Shown here: in pieces, positions 1 to 8,032 of the stretch
How positions within the stretch are numbered: the first letter of the stretch is position 1
Layout of the letters: the number at the start of each line of letters is the position of its first letter
Source: a candidate division Zixibacteria bacterium HGW-Zixibacteria-1
GTDB lineage: Bacteria; Zixibacteria; MSB-5A5; GN15; PGXB01
Assembly: GCA_002838945.1 (NCBI GenBank)
Contig: PGXB01000004.1
Location: 62,001 to 126,000 of the forward strand
Direction of reading: 5' to 3'
Length of the DNA: 64,000 bases
The notes under the pieces: generated by a model
Told to the model about the DNA's origin: nothing
Databases searched by the model: none
What the model saw: only the letters and a program-made list of their open reading frames with translations
Made by a program: the position numbers and the translations under genes

Positions 1-581
1 TGTAGATTTTTGTTAACCTCCTGAAAAACTGTTGGTAATTCATCCATTGGAAATTTCTCCAATGAAATTCCGGCTTTTAAGGGCCCACATTCTATTTTAA
101 ATGTGGGGTGTATTCTTAATTTTTTTGATTTACCAAATATTTGAACAACATCTGGGTCTTTTGTGCCATAGGAATCAATCACAAATCTTTCTACTTTTTC
201 AAGATTAACTTGTGCGTCATCCGAATATGGTTGCGAATTGTCAAAATTCAATAGTATCTTTGACAGCGATATATATATTAAGTATTTCCAGCTGTGAATA
301 TATTTTTCATGCTCGGGCATGCTATTTACCGCCAAACGTTGATGCAAATGCCACGGATAATCGGTGAAATTATGACCGAAGGCAAAAGTGTCATGATCTT
401 GCCTCTTTAATAATTTTCTGTAAATCGCTGTTTTTCCACTTCCTTTTCTACCTATAACTAGAAATTTTGAAAAATCGCAAATTTCCCGATAGGCCGCATG
501 ATCTTCAAAACATTCGAGCAAAATGTCATCCATGTCGGCATCAACGGCGCCAAATTGATTAATTTCCTCCAGATTTTTCAT
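1..581 (-). CDS. P-loop ATPase, Sll1717-like, partial (C-terminus beyond window)
   Basis: An uninterrupted reading frame runs from an ATG at 581 off the left edge, giving 193 visible residues. A Walker A motif GRKGSGKT lies at about residues 44-51, preceded by an acidic stretch and the segment LLECFEDHAAYREI. This arrangement resembles the N-terminus of the Sll1717-family P-loop ATPases, whose role is not established. The start is chosen because no earlier in-frame ATG is seen and GGTGGG lies just upstream. The gene is clearly richer in A+T than the acyl-CoA genes beside it, which hints at transfer or an accessory role. It shares orientation with the next gene but is separated from it by a hairpin. 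The family call is from memory of the motif pattern; the ATPase fold is more certain than the family. Confidence 0.6.
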   Translation of the reverse strand, partial: MKNLEEINQFGAVDADMDDILLECFEDHAAYREICDFSKFLVIGRKGSGKTAIYRKLLKRQDHDTFAFGHNFTDYPWHLHQRLAVNSMPEHEKYIHSWKYLIYISLSKILLNFDNSQPYSDDAQVNLEKVERFVIDSYGTKDPDVVQIFGKSKKLRIHPTFKIECGPLKAGISLEKFPMDELPTVFQEVNKNL

Positions 582-700
582 ATGACCCACCAAAAGCTAA
601 GTTAGAATCGGCAATAATAGTATAAAGTATATTTGAAAAATACATTGTCAAGGATTTTATTTATAATATTAAAGAAGCAAAATTAGTGCTTTTAATAAAC

Positions 701-748
701 AGGCAGGATCGCTTATCCCCAATTAAATCGGGAATTGCGGTCCTGCCT
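701..748 (-). terminator. Hairpin terminator after acyl-CoA dehydrogenase operon
   Basis: A 12-bp stem (AGGCAGGATCGC against GCGGTCCTGCCT, one wobble) closes around an AT-rich loop, 37 bases downstream of the acyl-CoA dehydrogenase stop on the minus strand. The following minus-strand bases are T-rich (GTTTATTAAAA) but not a clean U-tract. Position and stem support termination; efficiency is uncertain. Confidence 0.6.
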
Positions 749-784
749 TACTATTATCTACTAATTTCTAAATTTACAAAAATA

Positions 785-1936
785 CTATTTGACCTTCGCC
801 TGCAACTCCCTGATGGCTTCGCGGGCGATCACCATGCGCTGGATTTCAGAAGTCCCCTCCCCTATCTCGGTCAGTTTCATGTCCCGGAAATAACGCTCGG
901 CCGGGTATTTCTCGGTCAGGCCGTCGGCGCCGCATAATTGAATGGCATGATAGGTGTTGTAGTGGCAGGCTTCGGACGCATACAGCTTGCACATCGCCGA
1001 ATATTTGGTGAAGGGAACCTTGTTGTCCTTCATCCAGGCGGTTTTGTACATCAACAGGCGGGACGTCTCGACTTTCATGGCCATGTCGGCCAGTTTGAAC
1101 TGCGCCCACTGCTGGCGCGAGATCGGCTTGCCGTTCTCGAGCCGGCTCTCGGAAGCTTTGACCGCCACCTCGAACGCGGCCTGGGCCAGCCCGACCGCCA
1201 TGGCGCCGATCGAAATGCGGCCGCCATCGAGAGTGATCATGAACTCCTTGAAACCGTTGCCGATTTCACCGAGAAGATGCCACGCCGGAAGCTTGAGATC
1301 ATCGAAATGCATGTAGGCGGTGTCGGAACCGCGGCAGCCGATTTTGTTCTCCTTCTTCCCGGCCGTGAAACCTTCCATACCTTTCTCGACGACGAACGAT
1401 GATATCCCATGCACGCCGCCTTCATCGGAAGTGCGGGCGGTGGCGATGGCATAGTCGCAGACATTAGCCGAGGTGATCCAGCATTTGGTACCGTTAAGAA
1501 TGTAGCTGTCACCGCTCTTAACCGCCTTGCTCTTGGTGCCGCCGGCATCGGAGCCCGCTTCGGGCTCGGTCAGCCCGAAGGCAATCAGGCTGCCTTTGGC
1601 CGCCTTGGGCAGATACTTCTGCCGCTGCTCCTCGGTGCCGAACATCATGATCGGGCAGGTCCCGAGGGAGTTGTGGGCGGCATGAGTCAAACCGGTCGAA
1701 CCGCAGACACGAGAGAGTTCCTCGACGATGATGGCATACTCGACGGTCGAAAGACCAAGACCGCCGTAATCTTTGGGGATGAGACATCCCCACCAGCCTT
1801 TGCTGTTGACGATCTCATGGACTTCTTTCGAGTATTTCTGCTCACGGTCGATCTCGGCGGCGTGCGGTGCGACTTTCTCCTCGCAGAAGGCGCGCACATC
1901 CTGTCTGAAGTCCCGATATTTAATATCAAAATCCAT
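785..1936 (-). CDS. Acyl-CoA dehydrogenase (second copy)
   Basis: FAD-dependent acyl-CoA dehydrogenase, about 383 residues, full family length. It would oxidise an acyl-CoA to the trans-2-enoyl-CoA and pass electrons to an electron-transfer flavoprotein in the cytoplasm. The C-terminal motif EIGEGTSEIQR keeps the catalytic glutamate (about residue 360), which argues against an isovaleryl-CoA dehydrogenase, where this position is not Glu. An ATG at 1936 is preferred over a TTG at 1942 because AAGGA sits six bases before the ATG and directly abuts the TTG. It follows the other acyl-CoA dehydrogenase by two bases and closes the operon with thiolase and hydroxyacyl-CoA dehydrogenase. The chain-length preference cannot be read from sequence. 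Confidence 0.93.
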   Translation of the reverse strand: MDFDIKYRDFRQDVRAFCEEKVAPHAAEIDREQKYSKEVHEIVNSKGWWGCLIPKDYGGLGLSTVEYAIIVEELSRVCGSTGLTHAAHNSLGTCPIMMFGTEEQRQKYLPKAAKGSLIAFGLTEPEAGSDAGGTKSKAVKSGDSYILNGTKCWITSANVCDYAIATARTSDEGGVHGISSFVVEKGMEGFTAGKKENKIGCRGSDTAYMHFDDLKLPAWHLLGEIGNGFKEFMITLDGGRISIGAMAVGLAQAAFEVAVKASESRLENGKPISRQQWAQFKLADMAMKVETSRLLMYKTAWMKDNKVPFTKYSAMCKLYASEACHYNTYHAIQLCGADGLTEKYPAERYFRDMKLTEIGEGTSEIQRMVIAREAIRELQAKVK

Positions 1937-1938
1937 AC

Positions 1939-3081
1939 TCAATCCTTCAGAAGGTCACGTGAGATGACGATTCTCTGCGCCTCTGACGTTCCTTCATAGA
2001 TTTCGGTCACGCGGGCATCACGGAAATACCGCTCGACCGGGTATTCCTTGACGTAGCCGTAACCGCCGTGAATCTGCACCGCCTCATTGGCGACAAAATT
2101 AGCCGCTTCCGAAGCATACAGTTTGGCCATTGATATTTCGCGCGAAAAGCGGCCCTCGGCGTCTTTGAGAGTCGCGGCGCGGTACACCATCAGGCGGGCG
2201 GCATCGATCTGGGTGGCCATGTCGGCCAGCTTGAACTGGATCGCCTGAAAAGATGACAGTGTCTGCCCGAACTGCTTGCGCTCTTTGGAATACTTGAGCG
2301 CTTCGGAATAAGCGGCTTCGGCAATACCCAGCGCCTGAGCGCCGATACCGATGCGGCCGTTGTCGAGCAGCGACAGGGCCACTTTGAAGCCGTGGTTTTC
2401 CTGGCCAAGCAGATTCTTGCAGGGAACTTTGGCATCCATGAAGGCGAGTTCGCGGGTATCGGAGCACTTCATGCCCATCTTTTTTTCGGGTGAGCCAAGC
2501 GTCAATCCGTCTGTCCCCGGTTCGACCAGAATAGCCGAGATTCCCTTGGAGCCGAGTTCGGGGCTGGTCAGGGCAAAGACAATAAAGATACCGGCATGAC
2601 AGGCGGTCGAGACCCAGTTCTTGGTGCCGTTGAAAATGAAGTGATCGCCTTTGGGGATGGCCTGGCAGCTCAGGGAGCCGGCATCGGTCCCGGAATTAGG
2701 CTCGGAGAGCGAATAGGCGCCGATAATTTCACCCGCTGCCAGTTTGGGCAGATATTCCTGCTTCTGCTCAGGCGTGCCATACATTTCGATGGCCTTGATG
2801 ACAAGTGAATTGTGGACGCTGATGGGAATGGCAAAACCGGCGCAGGCCTTGGAAATTTCCTCGATGGCCAGCGCATAGCTGAGGGTATCGACTCCGGACC
2901 CGCCGAATTCTTCGGCGGCCATCAGTCCGAAAAAGCCCATCTCGGCGGCCTCGCTGAGGAGTTCCTTCGGCATTTCCGATTTTTCATCCATCTCCTCGGC
3001 AAGCGGCGCCAATCTTTTTTGGGCGAATTCCCGTGCCAGGTCGCGGACCATTATTTGATCTTCGGTTAAATTGAAATCCAT
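1939..3081 (-). CDS. Acyl-CoA dehydrogenase (butyryl-CoA type, first copy)
   Basis: About 380 residues, the usual length of short-chain acyl-CoA dehydrogenases. The motif TEIYEGTSEAQR near the C-terminus carries the catalytic base Glu, and the HGGYGYVKEYPVERYFRDAR segment is the standard FAD/tetramer region. The start at 3081 (MDFNLTEDQ) is preferred because GGAG lies six bases upstream; an ATG at 3093 overlaps the previous stop and has no ribosome site. It lies between a 3-hydroxybutyryl-CoA dehydrogenase and a second dehydrogenase, so a C4 beta-oxidation or reverse C4 route is likely. It is only moderately similar to its neighbour, so this is not a recent duplication. Confidence 0.94.
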   Translation of the reverse strand: MDFNLTEDQIMVRDLAREFAQKRLAPLAEEMDEKSEMPKELLSEAAEMGFFGLMAAEEFGGSGVDTLSYALAIEEISKACAGFAIPISVHNSLVIKAIEMYGTPEQKQEYLPKLAAGEIIGAYSLSEPNSGTDAGSLSCQAIPKGDHFIFNGTKNWVSTACHAGIFIVFALTSPELGSKGISAILVEPGTDGLTLGSPEKKMGMKCSDTRELAFMDAKVPCKNLLGQENHGFKVALSLLDNGRIGIGAQALGIAEAAYSEALKYSKERKQFGQTLSSFQAIQFKLADMATQIDAARLMVYRAATLKDAEGRFSREISMAKLYASEAANFVANEAVQIHGGYGYVKEYPVERYFRDARVTEIYEGTSEAQRIVISRDLLKD

Positions 3082-3092
3082 TTTATTCTCCA

Positions 3093-3956
3093 TTATTGGG
3101 AGTAATCATAGAATCCTTTGCCGGTTTTCCGACCCAGGTGGCCGGCTTCGACATATTTCTTGAGAAGCGGGCACGGGCGGTATTTGGGATCGCCAAAACC
3201 CTCATGCAGCACATTGAGAATGGCCAGACAGACATCCAGCCCGATAAAGTCGGCCAGTGTCAGCGGGCCCATCGGGTGCGCCGTGCCCAGCATCATAACG
3301 CTGTCGATATCCTTGACCGTCCCGACTCCTTCGAAGAGTGCATAGATCGCCTCATTAATCATCGGCAGTAAAATACGATTGGCGATAAAGCCGGGATAGT
3401 CATTGGCCGGTACCGGGGTTTTCCCCAGTTTTGCGGCTAATTCCATGGCAGTACTGAAAGTCTCGTTGGAAGTGGTAAAACCGCGAATCATCTCAACCAG
3501 CTTCATCATCGGAACCGGATTCATGAAGTGCATCCCGACAACGTCGCCGGGACGACCGGTGGCGGAAGCCAATTTGGTGATGGATATCGAAGAGGTATTG
3601 GAAGCCAGAATGGTCCCGGGGGGACAGACCGAATCGATTTTCTTGAAAATCTCCAACTTGACATCGAGGTTTTCGAAAACCGCTTCAATGACAATCTGAG
3701 CCGCCTTGACATCATCGAGACTGGTGCTTCGTCTGATGCGGGCCAAGGCCTTGTTTTTATCTTCTTCGCTTATTTTTTCTTTCTTGACCATTCGGTCGAG
3801 ATTTTTGGTTATGGTGCTGATAGCGAGATCAAGGAACTCTTCCCTGGTCTCCACCAGAATTACATCATAACCGGTCACGGCACATACATGCGCGATACCA
3901 TTACCCATAGTCCCGCCGCCAATGACGGCGATAGTTTTTATGTCGTCAACTTTCAT
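3093..3956 (-). CDS. hbd: 3-hydroxybutyryl-CoA dehydrogenase
   Basis: NAD(P)-dependent 3-hydroxyacyl-CoA dehydrogenase of 287 residues. The N-terminal Rossmann motif is [13 protein letters not shown] (residues 11-23); the segment [15 protein letters not shown] carries the catalytic His, and [11 protein letters not shown] begins the C-terminal dimerisation domain. It interconverts 3-hydroxybutyryl-CoA and acetoacetyl-CoA. The ATG at 3956 with GAGG three bases upstream is chosen; longer versions would run into the thiolase gene. Position immediately after a thiolase and before two acyl-CoA dehydrogenases fits a C4 acyl-CoA pathway. No crotonase lies in this unit; the nearest hydratase relative is at 9547. 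Confidence 0.95.
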   Translation of the reverse strand: MKVDDIKTIAVIGGGTMGNGIAHVCAVTGYDVILVETREEFLDLAISTITKNLDRMVKKEKISEEDKNKALARIRRSTSLDDVKAAQIVIEAVFENLDVKLEIFKKIDSVCPPGTILASNTSSISITKLASATGRPGDVVGMHFMNPVPMMKLVEMIRGFTTSNETFSTAMELAAKLGKTPVPANDYPGFIANRILLPMINEAIYALFEGVGTVKDIDSVMMLGTAHPMGPLTLADFIGLDVCLAILNVLHEGFGDPKYRPCPLLKKYVEAGHLGRKTGKGFYDYSQ

Positions 3957-3975
3957 AGTCCTCAAACTCCCAGTG

Positions 3976-5166
3976 TTATACCAGTTCAATTGCCATCGCG
4001 ACGGCATTACCTCCGCCAAGACAGAGCGTAGCCAGTCCTTTTTTAAGTCCTCTGTCTTTCAAAGCATAAATAAGGGTCGTCAGAATTCGCGTTCCGGAGG
4101 CGCCGATGGGGTGCCCGAGGGCGACAGCGCCGCCATGCACATTGACGCGGCTCCAATCCCAGCCCAGTTCCTTGCCGTCGGCAAGGGCCTGGACAGAGAA
4201 GGCCTCGTTGGCCTCAATCAGATCGAAGTGATTGATATCATTTATGCCCATTCTGCCCATAAGTTTGCGAACCGCATAAATCGGGGCAAAGAAAATCAAT
4301 TCGGGATCAATACCGGCGGCGGTGTACTCGACGACACGAGCCAGCGGAGTCAGATTATGCTTTTTGAGATATTTTTCGGAAACGATGACGGTGGCCGATG
4401 AGCCGTCATTAAGCCCGGGCGCATTGCCGGCAGTGACGGTGCCGTCCTTTTCGAAGGCCGGTTTCAGTTTGGCCAGTCCATCTATCGAGATGTTGGCGCG
4501 GGGGCATTCATCCTTGTCGTATATAACAGGATCGCCCTTTCTCTGCGGTATTTCTACCGGGAAAATCTCATTTTTGAATTTGCCCTGATCGATGGCGGCC
4601 ATCGCCTTTTTGTGAGAATTATAGGCGTACTCATCCTGCTCCTCACGGCTGATGCCGGCTTTGCGCCCGGTCAATTCGGCAGCGCTGCCCATGTGCCAGT
4701 TTTTAAAGGCGCACCAGAGACCGTCGAGAACCATGGAATCCTGCAGTTTCTTGTCGCCGAATTTGAGCCCGCCCTTGGCGCCATGGAGAACATAAGGAGT
4801 CCCTGACATCGATTCCATACCCCCGGCAATTATGCAATCCTGGTCACCGGCGCGAATGGATGCGGCCGCCAGCATGACGGCCTTTAGCCCGGAGCCACAG
4901 ACTTTATTTATGGTCAGGGCCGGAACCTCGGCAGGCACACCGCCATGAATGGCGGCCTGACGCGCGGGCGCCTGGCCGACACCGGCCTGAACAACCTGCC
5001 CCATGATAACTTCATCTATCGTAGCGGGATCGATTCCAGCTCGCTTCACAGCCTCTTTTATGGCCAGAGCCCCCAACTGAGTAGCGGTAAACGCGGATAA
5101 ACCGCCCAGAAAAGTGCCGATTGCGGAACGGCACGCGGATGCTATATAAACTTCGTTGTCTGCCAC
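3976..5166 (-). CDS. Acetyl-CoA C-acetyltransferase (thiolase II)
   Basis: Biosynthetic/degradative thiolase of 396 residues. The nucleophilic Cys is at residue 90 in NKVCGSG, the catalytic His at 352 in GHPIGASG, and the second Cys at 382 in CLGGGNAV, so all catalytic residues are present. It condenses two acetyl-CoA to acetoacetyl-CoA or runs in reverse. It is the first gene of a four-gene minus-strand unit with hydroxybutyryl-CoA dehydrogenase and two acyl-CoA dehydrogenases. The upstream 220 bases are shared with a divergent outer-membrane gene. It belongs to a different subfamily from the thiolase at 12420. Confidence 0.95.
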   Translation of the reverse strand: MADNEVYIASACRSAIGTFLGGLSAFTATQLGALAIKEAVKRAGIDPATIDEVIMGQVVQAGVGQAPARQAAIHGGVPAEVPALTINKVCGSGLKAVMLAAASIRAGDQDCIIAGGMESMSGTPYVLHGAKGGLKFGDKKLQDSMVLDGLWCAFKNWHMGSAAELTGRKAGISREEQDEYAYNSHKKAMAAIDQGKFKNEIFPVEIPQRKGDPVIYDKDECPRANISIDGLAKLKPAFEKDGTVTAGNAPGLNDGSSATVIVSEKYLKKHNLTPLARVVEYTAAGIDPELIFFAPIYAVRKLMGRMGINDINHFDLIEANEAFSVQALADGKELGWDWSRVNVHGGAVALGHPIGASGTRILTTLIYALKDRGLKKGLATLCLGGGNAVAMAIELV

Positions 5167-5283
5167 TATCTCCTCCAGATTCTTAATTTTTATAGGTTTT
5201 ATGTATTGAAATTATATAACAAATTGACGACCTTAAATCAAGTGAAACGTACTTTTGGAACGATAAAACGAGATTAATTTTTG

Positions 5284-5313
5284 TTGACAGTGACTTTTTC
5301 GCAAACTTATTTG
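5284..5313 (+). promoter_or_regulatory. Possible promoter of barrel gene (TTGACA box)
   Basis: A perfect TTGACA lies at 5284-5289, 103 bases before the barrel start. At the usual spacing there is only a weak TTATTTG rather than TATAAT. The same TTGACA with a similar downstream TTTTG occurs 100 bases before the next barrel gene at 6114. The call rests on the shared box and spacing. Confidence 0.4.
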
Positions 5314-5386
5314 CTTCAACTTGTTATAAGGGTATAGAAAAAGTATATTCTGGCAGCAATAGAGATTCCTTGGAAAGGAGGAAAAT

Positions 5387-6004
5387 GTGAGAAATTCTGT
5401 CTTCAACAGGCTGATATTGGCGGCATTAATTGCCATCTTTATTCTCGGTGTCGCGTCCCCGGGCTTCGCCTTTGACAAAATGAGAAAAGGCTTTATTCTG
5501 GGATTTGGTCTTGGACCGGGTTATGACAAATATACCGAGGCCAAGGATTCTTCGGGGACAGAAATCAGATCATTCGATGAGGGCAAGGTTTCCCTTTTCT
5601 CCGATTTCAAAATCGGATATGCCCCGTCGGAGAAATTGATGGTTTACTGGATGAGCAAGGGCGCCTGGTTCGGAGTCGATTCGACGATTATAGATGAAAA
5701 AAAGGAAACGGTATCGATTCTGGGCGGTGTCGGCGGCATTGGGGTGACTTATTTTCTCAGTTCGGAAACACCGTCGTTCTTTGTGAGCGGCGGAGTCGGG
5801 TTTTCCTCCTGGAGTCTGCCGTTCGAGGGAAGCGATCCCTGGACCGGTATCGGTGCGGCGGGCAGCATCGGCTATGAGTTCACCAGAAACTGGACACTGG
5901 AGGCAAGTGTTCTTTATGGCAAGCCGAAGCATGAAATCGACGTGTATAAAGATGAAGCCAAGAATATGGCCTTTGGTCTGACCATAAACGTGCTGGGTTA
6001 TTAA
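5387..6004 (+). CDS. Secreted outer-membrane beta-barrel protein, unknown function
   Basis: A 205-residue protein with an N-terminal signal peptide (hydrophobic core LILAALIAIFILGVAS, probable cleavage after GFA near residue 28) followed by alternating short beta-strand-like segments rich in Gly and aromatic residues, ending in an aromatic/Gly-rich strand (NVLGY). This is the pattern of small eight-stranded outer-membrane barrels. Start is GTG at 5387 with AAAGGAGG five bases upstream; an ATG overlapping it at 5385 is followed at once by TGA and cannot serve. It is transcribed divergently from the thiolase operon and followed by its own terminator. No specific function can be assigned. Confidence 0.8.
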   Translation: MRNSVFNRLILAALIAIFILGVASPGFAFDKMRKGFILGFGLGPGYDKYTEAKDSSGTEIRSFDEGKVSLFSDFKIGYAPSEKLMVYWMSKGAWFGVDSTIIDEKKETVSILGGVGGIGVTYFLSSETPSFFVSGGVGFSSWSLPFEGSDPWTGIGAAGSIGYEFTRNWTLEASVLYGKPKHEIDVYKDEAKNMAFGLTINVLGY

Positions 6005-6030
6005 TAGCATAAGACAACATTACCGTATCG

Positions 6031-6063
6031 GAAAAAGCCGTGCATACATGCGCGGCTTTTTTG
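6031..6063 (+). terminator. Rho-independent terminator
   Basis: AAAAAGCCG pairs with CGGCTTTTT around an inner GCA/TGC stem, ending in a T-tract, 27 bases after the first barrel gene. It is nearly symmetric, so it could act on both strands, but only plus-strand genes flank it. Confidence 0.85.
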
Positions 6064-6113
6064 TTGCTCCATATCACGCATCATCCAAAAAAACATTTCT
6101 ATTATAATTGTTG

Positions 6114-6144
6114 TTGACAAAAATAAATAAAAACAGCCATTTTG
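6114..6144 (+). promoter_or_regulatory. Possible promoter of second barrel gene
   Basis: TTGACA at 6114-6119 is embedded in TTGTTGACAA, the same nine-base context seen 830 bases upstream (TTGTTGACA), and lies 100 bases before the start codon. A TTTTG element follows 26-27 bases downstream in both copies. A canonical -10 box is lacking. Confidence 0.4.
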
Positions 6145-6213
6145 AGGATAATAAATATTAAAACCAACAGATTGTATTATGTTTAAACATTTATTAACAA
6201 AAGGAGTTCAGGG

Positions 6214-6789
6214 ATGAAAAGACTTTTCGTTCTTGGTCTGATGGCGGCGCTGTTCGCGGTGACAGCAGCGGCACAGGAAACCCCGATCGACAAAGGGAGC
6301 ATGATCCTGGGCGGTACTGTAACATTTCAAAGCTATAGTGGCGATTTGTATAATAATCAAAACGGCGACGGGGAGAAAATATTTGCTTTCATGCCGAGCT
6401 TTGGTTATTTCATCGCGCCCGGGGTCGTCATCGGGGCTGATCTTATTTATCACTCCGATTCTCAGGGTGATTGGAGCGGGTCTATTTTTGGTATTGGGCC
6501 GATGGTTGGTTACTATTTCAATACCAATAAAGAAAGGACAGAAATCAAGGGGTCAATGTACCCTTATGTCAAAGGCACTTTTCAGTATTTGAAATCCGGT
6601 GGAGATTATGTCGACGAGACCAATACCGCTTTCGGCGGAAGTGTCGGTATCAACTATATGCTTTCCAATGCCGTGGCTGTTGATTTTGGTATAAATGTGA
6701 TGTCGGCCACTGAAGACTTAGAGGGGTATGATTCACTCAGCGGCACTGTAATAACGATCGGTGCCGGTATGCAGGCCTTTATATTTTAA
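6214..6789 (+). CDS. Outer-membrane beta-barrel protein (OmpW/porin-like)
   Basis: 191 residues with a signal peptide (cleavage after ...VTAAA near residue 20) and then a barrel domain: GSMILGGTVTFQS, FMPSFGYFIAPGVVIGADL, GPMVGYYFN, GSVGINYMLSNAVAVDFGINV and a terminal strand GAGMQAFIF ending in Phe, the usual signal for BAM-dependent insertion. The layout matches the generic outer-membrane beta-barrel domain. A strong AAAGGAG precedes the ATG. It stands as a single-gene unit with its own putative promoter and terminator. Ligand or role unknown. Confidence 0.85.
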   Translation: MKRLFVLGLMAALFAVTAAAQETPIDKGSMILGGTVTFQSYSGDLYNNQNGDGEKIFAFMPSFGYFIAPGVVIGADLIYHSDSQGDWSGSIFGIGPMVGYYFNTNKERTEIKGSMYPYVKGTFQYLKSGGDYVDETNTAFGGSVGINYMLSNAVAVDFGINVMSATEDLEGYDSLSGTVITIGAGMQAFIF

Positions 6790-6811
6790 TTAATGAGATA
6801 AGAATAATATC

Positions 6812-6841
6812 AAGACCGGGTTATATTCCCGGTCTTTTTTT
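6812..6841 (+). terminator. Rho-independent terminator
   Basis: A nine-base stem AAGACCGGG / CCCGGTCTT with a TTATATT loop is followed by a run of T, 22 bases after the second barrel gene. Confidence 0.92.
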
Positions 6842-6878
6842 ATGCTTCTTTTCATATATTTTATTATCTTATCGGCCT

Positions 6879-7487
6879 ATGAAAAGGCTGCAGTTCAGAA
6901 TTCATATCCCTATTATCCTGCTTTCTATAATCATGTTGTTCACGAACGCATCGGCCGAGAATAATAACGGCGCGGTGACAGTGGCCGCCGGGATTTCGAT
7001 ACCGCTCAGGCCGAGTGCCGTCACCGATAATTACGGTATCGGACCGAATGTTGGATTCGGGTTGTGTTATGATCCGGCCAGAATTCTGGAAATCGAGCCG
7101 CGAGTAATTTTCAACTCCTTTCCTCATCAGGATCATGAGTCTTTCAAGCTCTTCGAAATCGGGGCCGACATCAAAATATATACTCAGGAAAGAAGACCGG
7201 AAAGACTGGCCACTTACCTGGTAATCGGGCCCGGCCTGTCATACATGAGTTACTCCAACGGCGAGGAATTATGGGGTGATAAGTTCGATAAGGAATCCAG
7301 AACCGGTACGGAAACCGATTTCGGGATGAGTTTCGGACTGGGCATAGAGCATCCGGTCGTGCCCGGATTCGGCGTCTTTATGGATATCAGGTACGCTATT
7401 GATTATGGCGAGTATAATGTCGTAACATATCTGCCGATTCGGTTCGGGCTGAAATTCAGTTCCAAAAGACAAGGAGCCGGACGATGA
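6879..7487 (+). CDS. Outer-membrane beta-barrel protein, third of a tandem set
   Basis: 202 residues with a signal peptide (hydrophobic IPIILLSIIMLFTN, cleavage after ASA near residue 26) and barrel-like strands: GVNVG-type glycine turns, YLVIGPGLSYMSY, FGMSFGLGIEHPV and VVTYLPIRFGLKF. It begins only 38 bases after the previous terminator and has no evident ribosome-binding site before its ATG, so its expression signals must be compressed or weak. It resembles the two preceding genes in architecture but not closely in sequence. Function unknown. Confidence 0.75.
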   Translation: MKRLQFRIHIPIILLSIIMLFTNASAENNNGAVTVAAGISIPLRPSAVTDNYGIGPNVGFGLCYDPARILEIEPRVIFNSFPHQDHESFKLFEIGADIKIYTQERRPERLATYLVIGPGLSYMSYSNGEELWGDKFDKESRTGTETDFGMSFGLGIEHPVVPGFGVFMDIRYAIDYGEYNVVTYLPIRFGLKFSSKRQGAGR

Positions 7488-7500
7488 TATCACGGCTCCT
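7472..7500. terminator. Hairpin between convergent genes
   Basis: AGGAGCCG (7472-7479) pairs perfectly with CGGCTCCT (7493-7500) across the stop codon of the third barrel gene. It lies 22 bases from the end of the convergent biotin-carrier gene and probably serves both strands; only short T-rich runs follow. Confidence 0.55.
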
Positions 7501-7522
7501 GAATTATTTACTTTGAACAGGC

Positions 7523-8032
7523 CTATTCTTCCGGTTTCGTTTCCAATTCCAACTCGATAATCGGTGTTTCGGTATTAACCTGGTCGCCGTCGGCAAAGTT
7601 GACCTTCTTGACGGTTCCTACCGCGGCTGAATTGACCTGGTGTTCCATCTTCATGGCTTCGACAATAACCATCGGCTGTTTCTCGACCACTTTATCGCCT
7701 TCCTTAACCAGTAGTTTGACGATTTTGCCGGGCATCGGGGCGTAAATTTTATCCTTCTCCCCTGCCATTCCGCCCGCACCGCCGATATTGTTGCCGTCCT
7801 CGGAGGGTATGGCGAGTTCCATAAGCAACCCATCAATATCGAGAAATGATTTATTGCCGTTGACCACGCAGCAGACGGTACGTCGGGTTCCGTTTATTTC
7901 GACGCTGTACTTTCCGGAGGCAAGTTCGACGATATTGAAGATTTTATCGCCGACGGAAACTTTGATTCCATCGGGAGTAATTTCCATATCGGTTTCGATG
8001 GTTTCTTCCCTATGAATAAATTCGTTTTTCAT
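7523..8032 (-). CDS. Biotin carboxyl carrier protein of acyl-CoA carboxylase
   Basis: 169 residues. The C-terminal 75 form a biotinyl domain with the biotinylation motif EAMKMEH (Lys128) and the preceding YAPMPGKIVKLLVKEGDKV. The N-terminal ~80 residues (DGIKVSVGDKIFNIVE, KYSVEINGTRR) resemble the linker/BT segment that joins biotin carboxylase to the carrier in one-chain acyl-CoA carboxylase alpha subunits. The start overlaps the stop of the biotin carboxylase gene as ATGA, with GAGG eight bases upstream, so translation is coupled. Together 505 + 169 residues equal a normal alpha subunit of methylcrotonyl- or propionyl-CoA carboxylase. It carries CO2 on biotin to the beta subunit encoded at 10343. 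Confidence 0.93.
   Translation of the reverse strand: MKNEFIHREETIETDMEITPDGIKVSVGDKIFNIVELASGKYSVEINGTRRTVCCVVNGNKSFLDIDGLLMELAIPSEDGNNIGGAGGMAGEKDKIYAPMPGKIVKLLVKEGDKVVEKQPMVIVEAMKMEHQVNSAAVGTVKKVNFADGDQVNTETPIIELELETKPEE

Noticed and set aside
938-1402. Plus-strand ORF of 154 codons inside the acyl-CoA dehydrogenase
   Set aside because: It lies opposite a strongly conserved enzyme with complete motifs, has no domain, and high-GC antisense frames often stay open.
785-3081. Isovaleryl-CoA dehydrogenase assignment for either acyl-CoA dehydrogenase
   Set aside because: Both keep the C-terminal YEGT/GEGT catalytic Glu, which isovaleryl-type enzymes replace.
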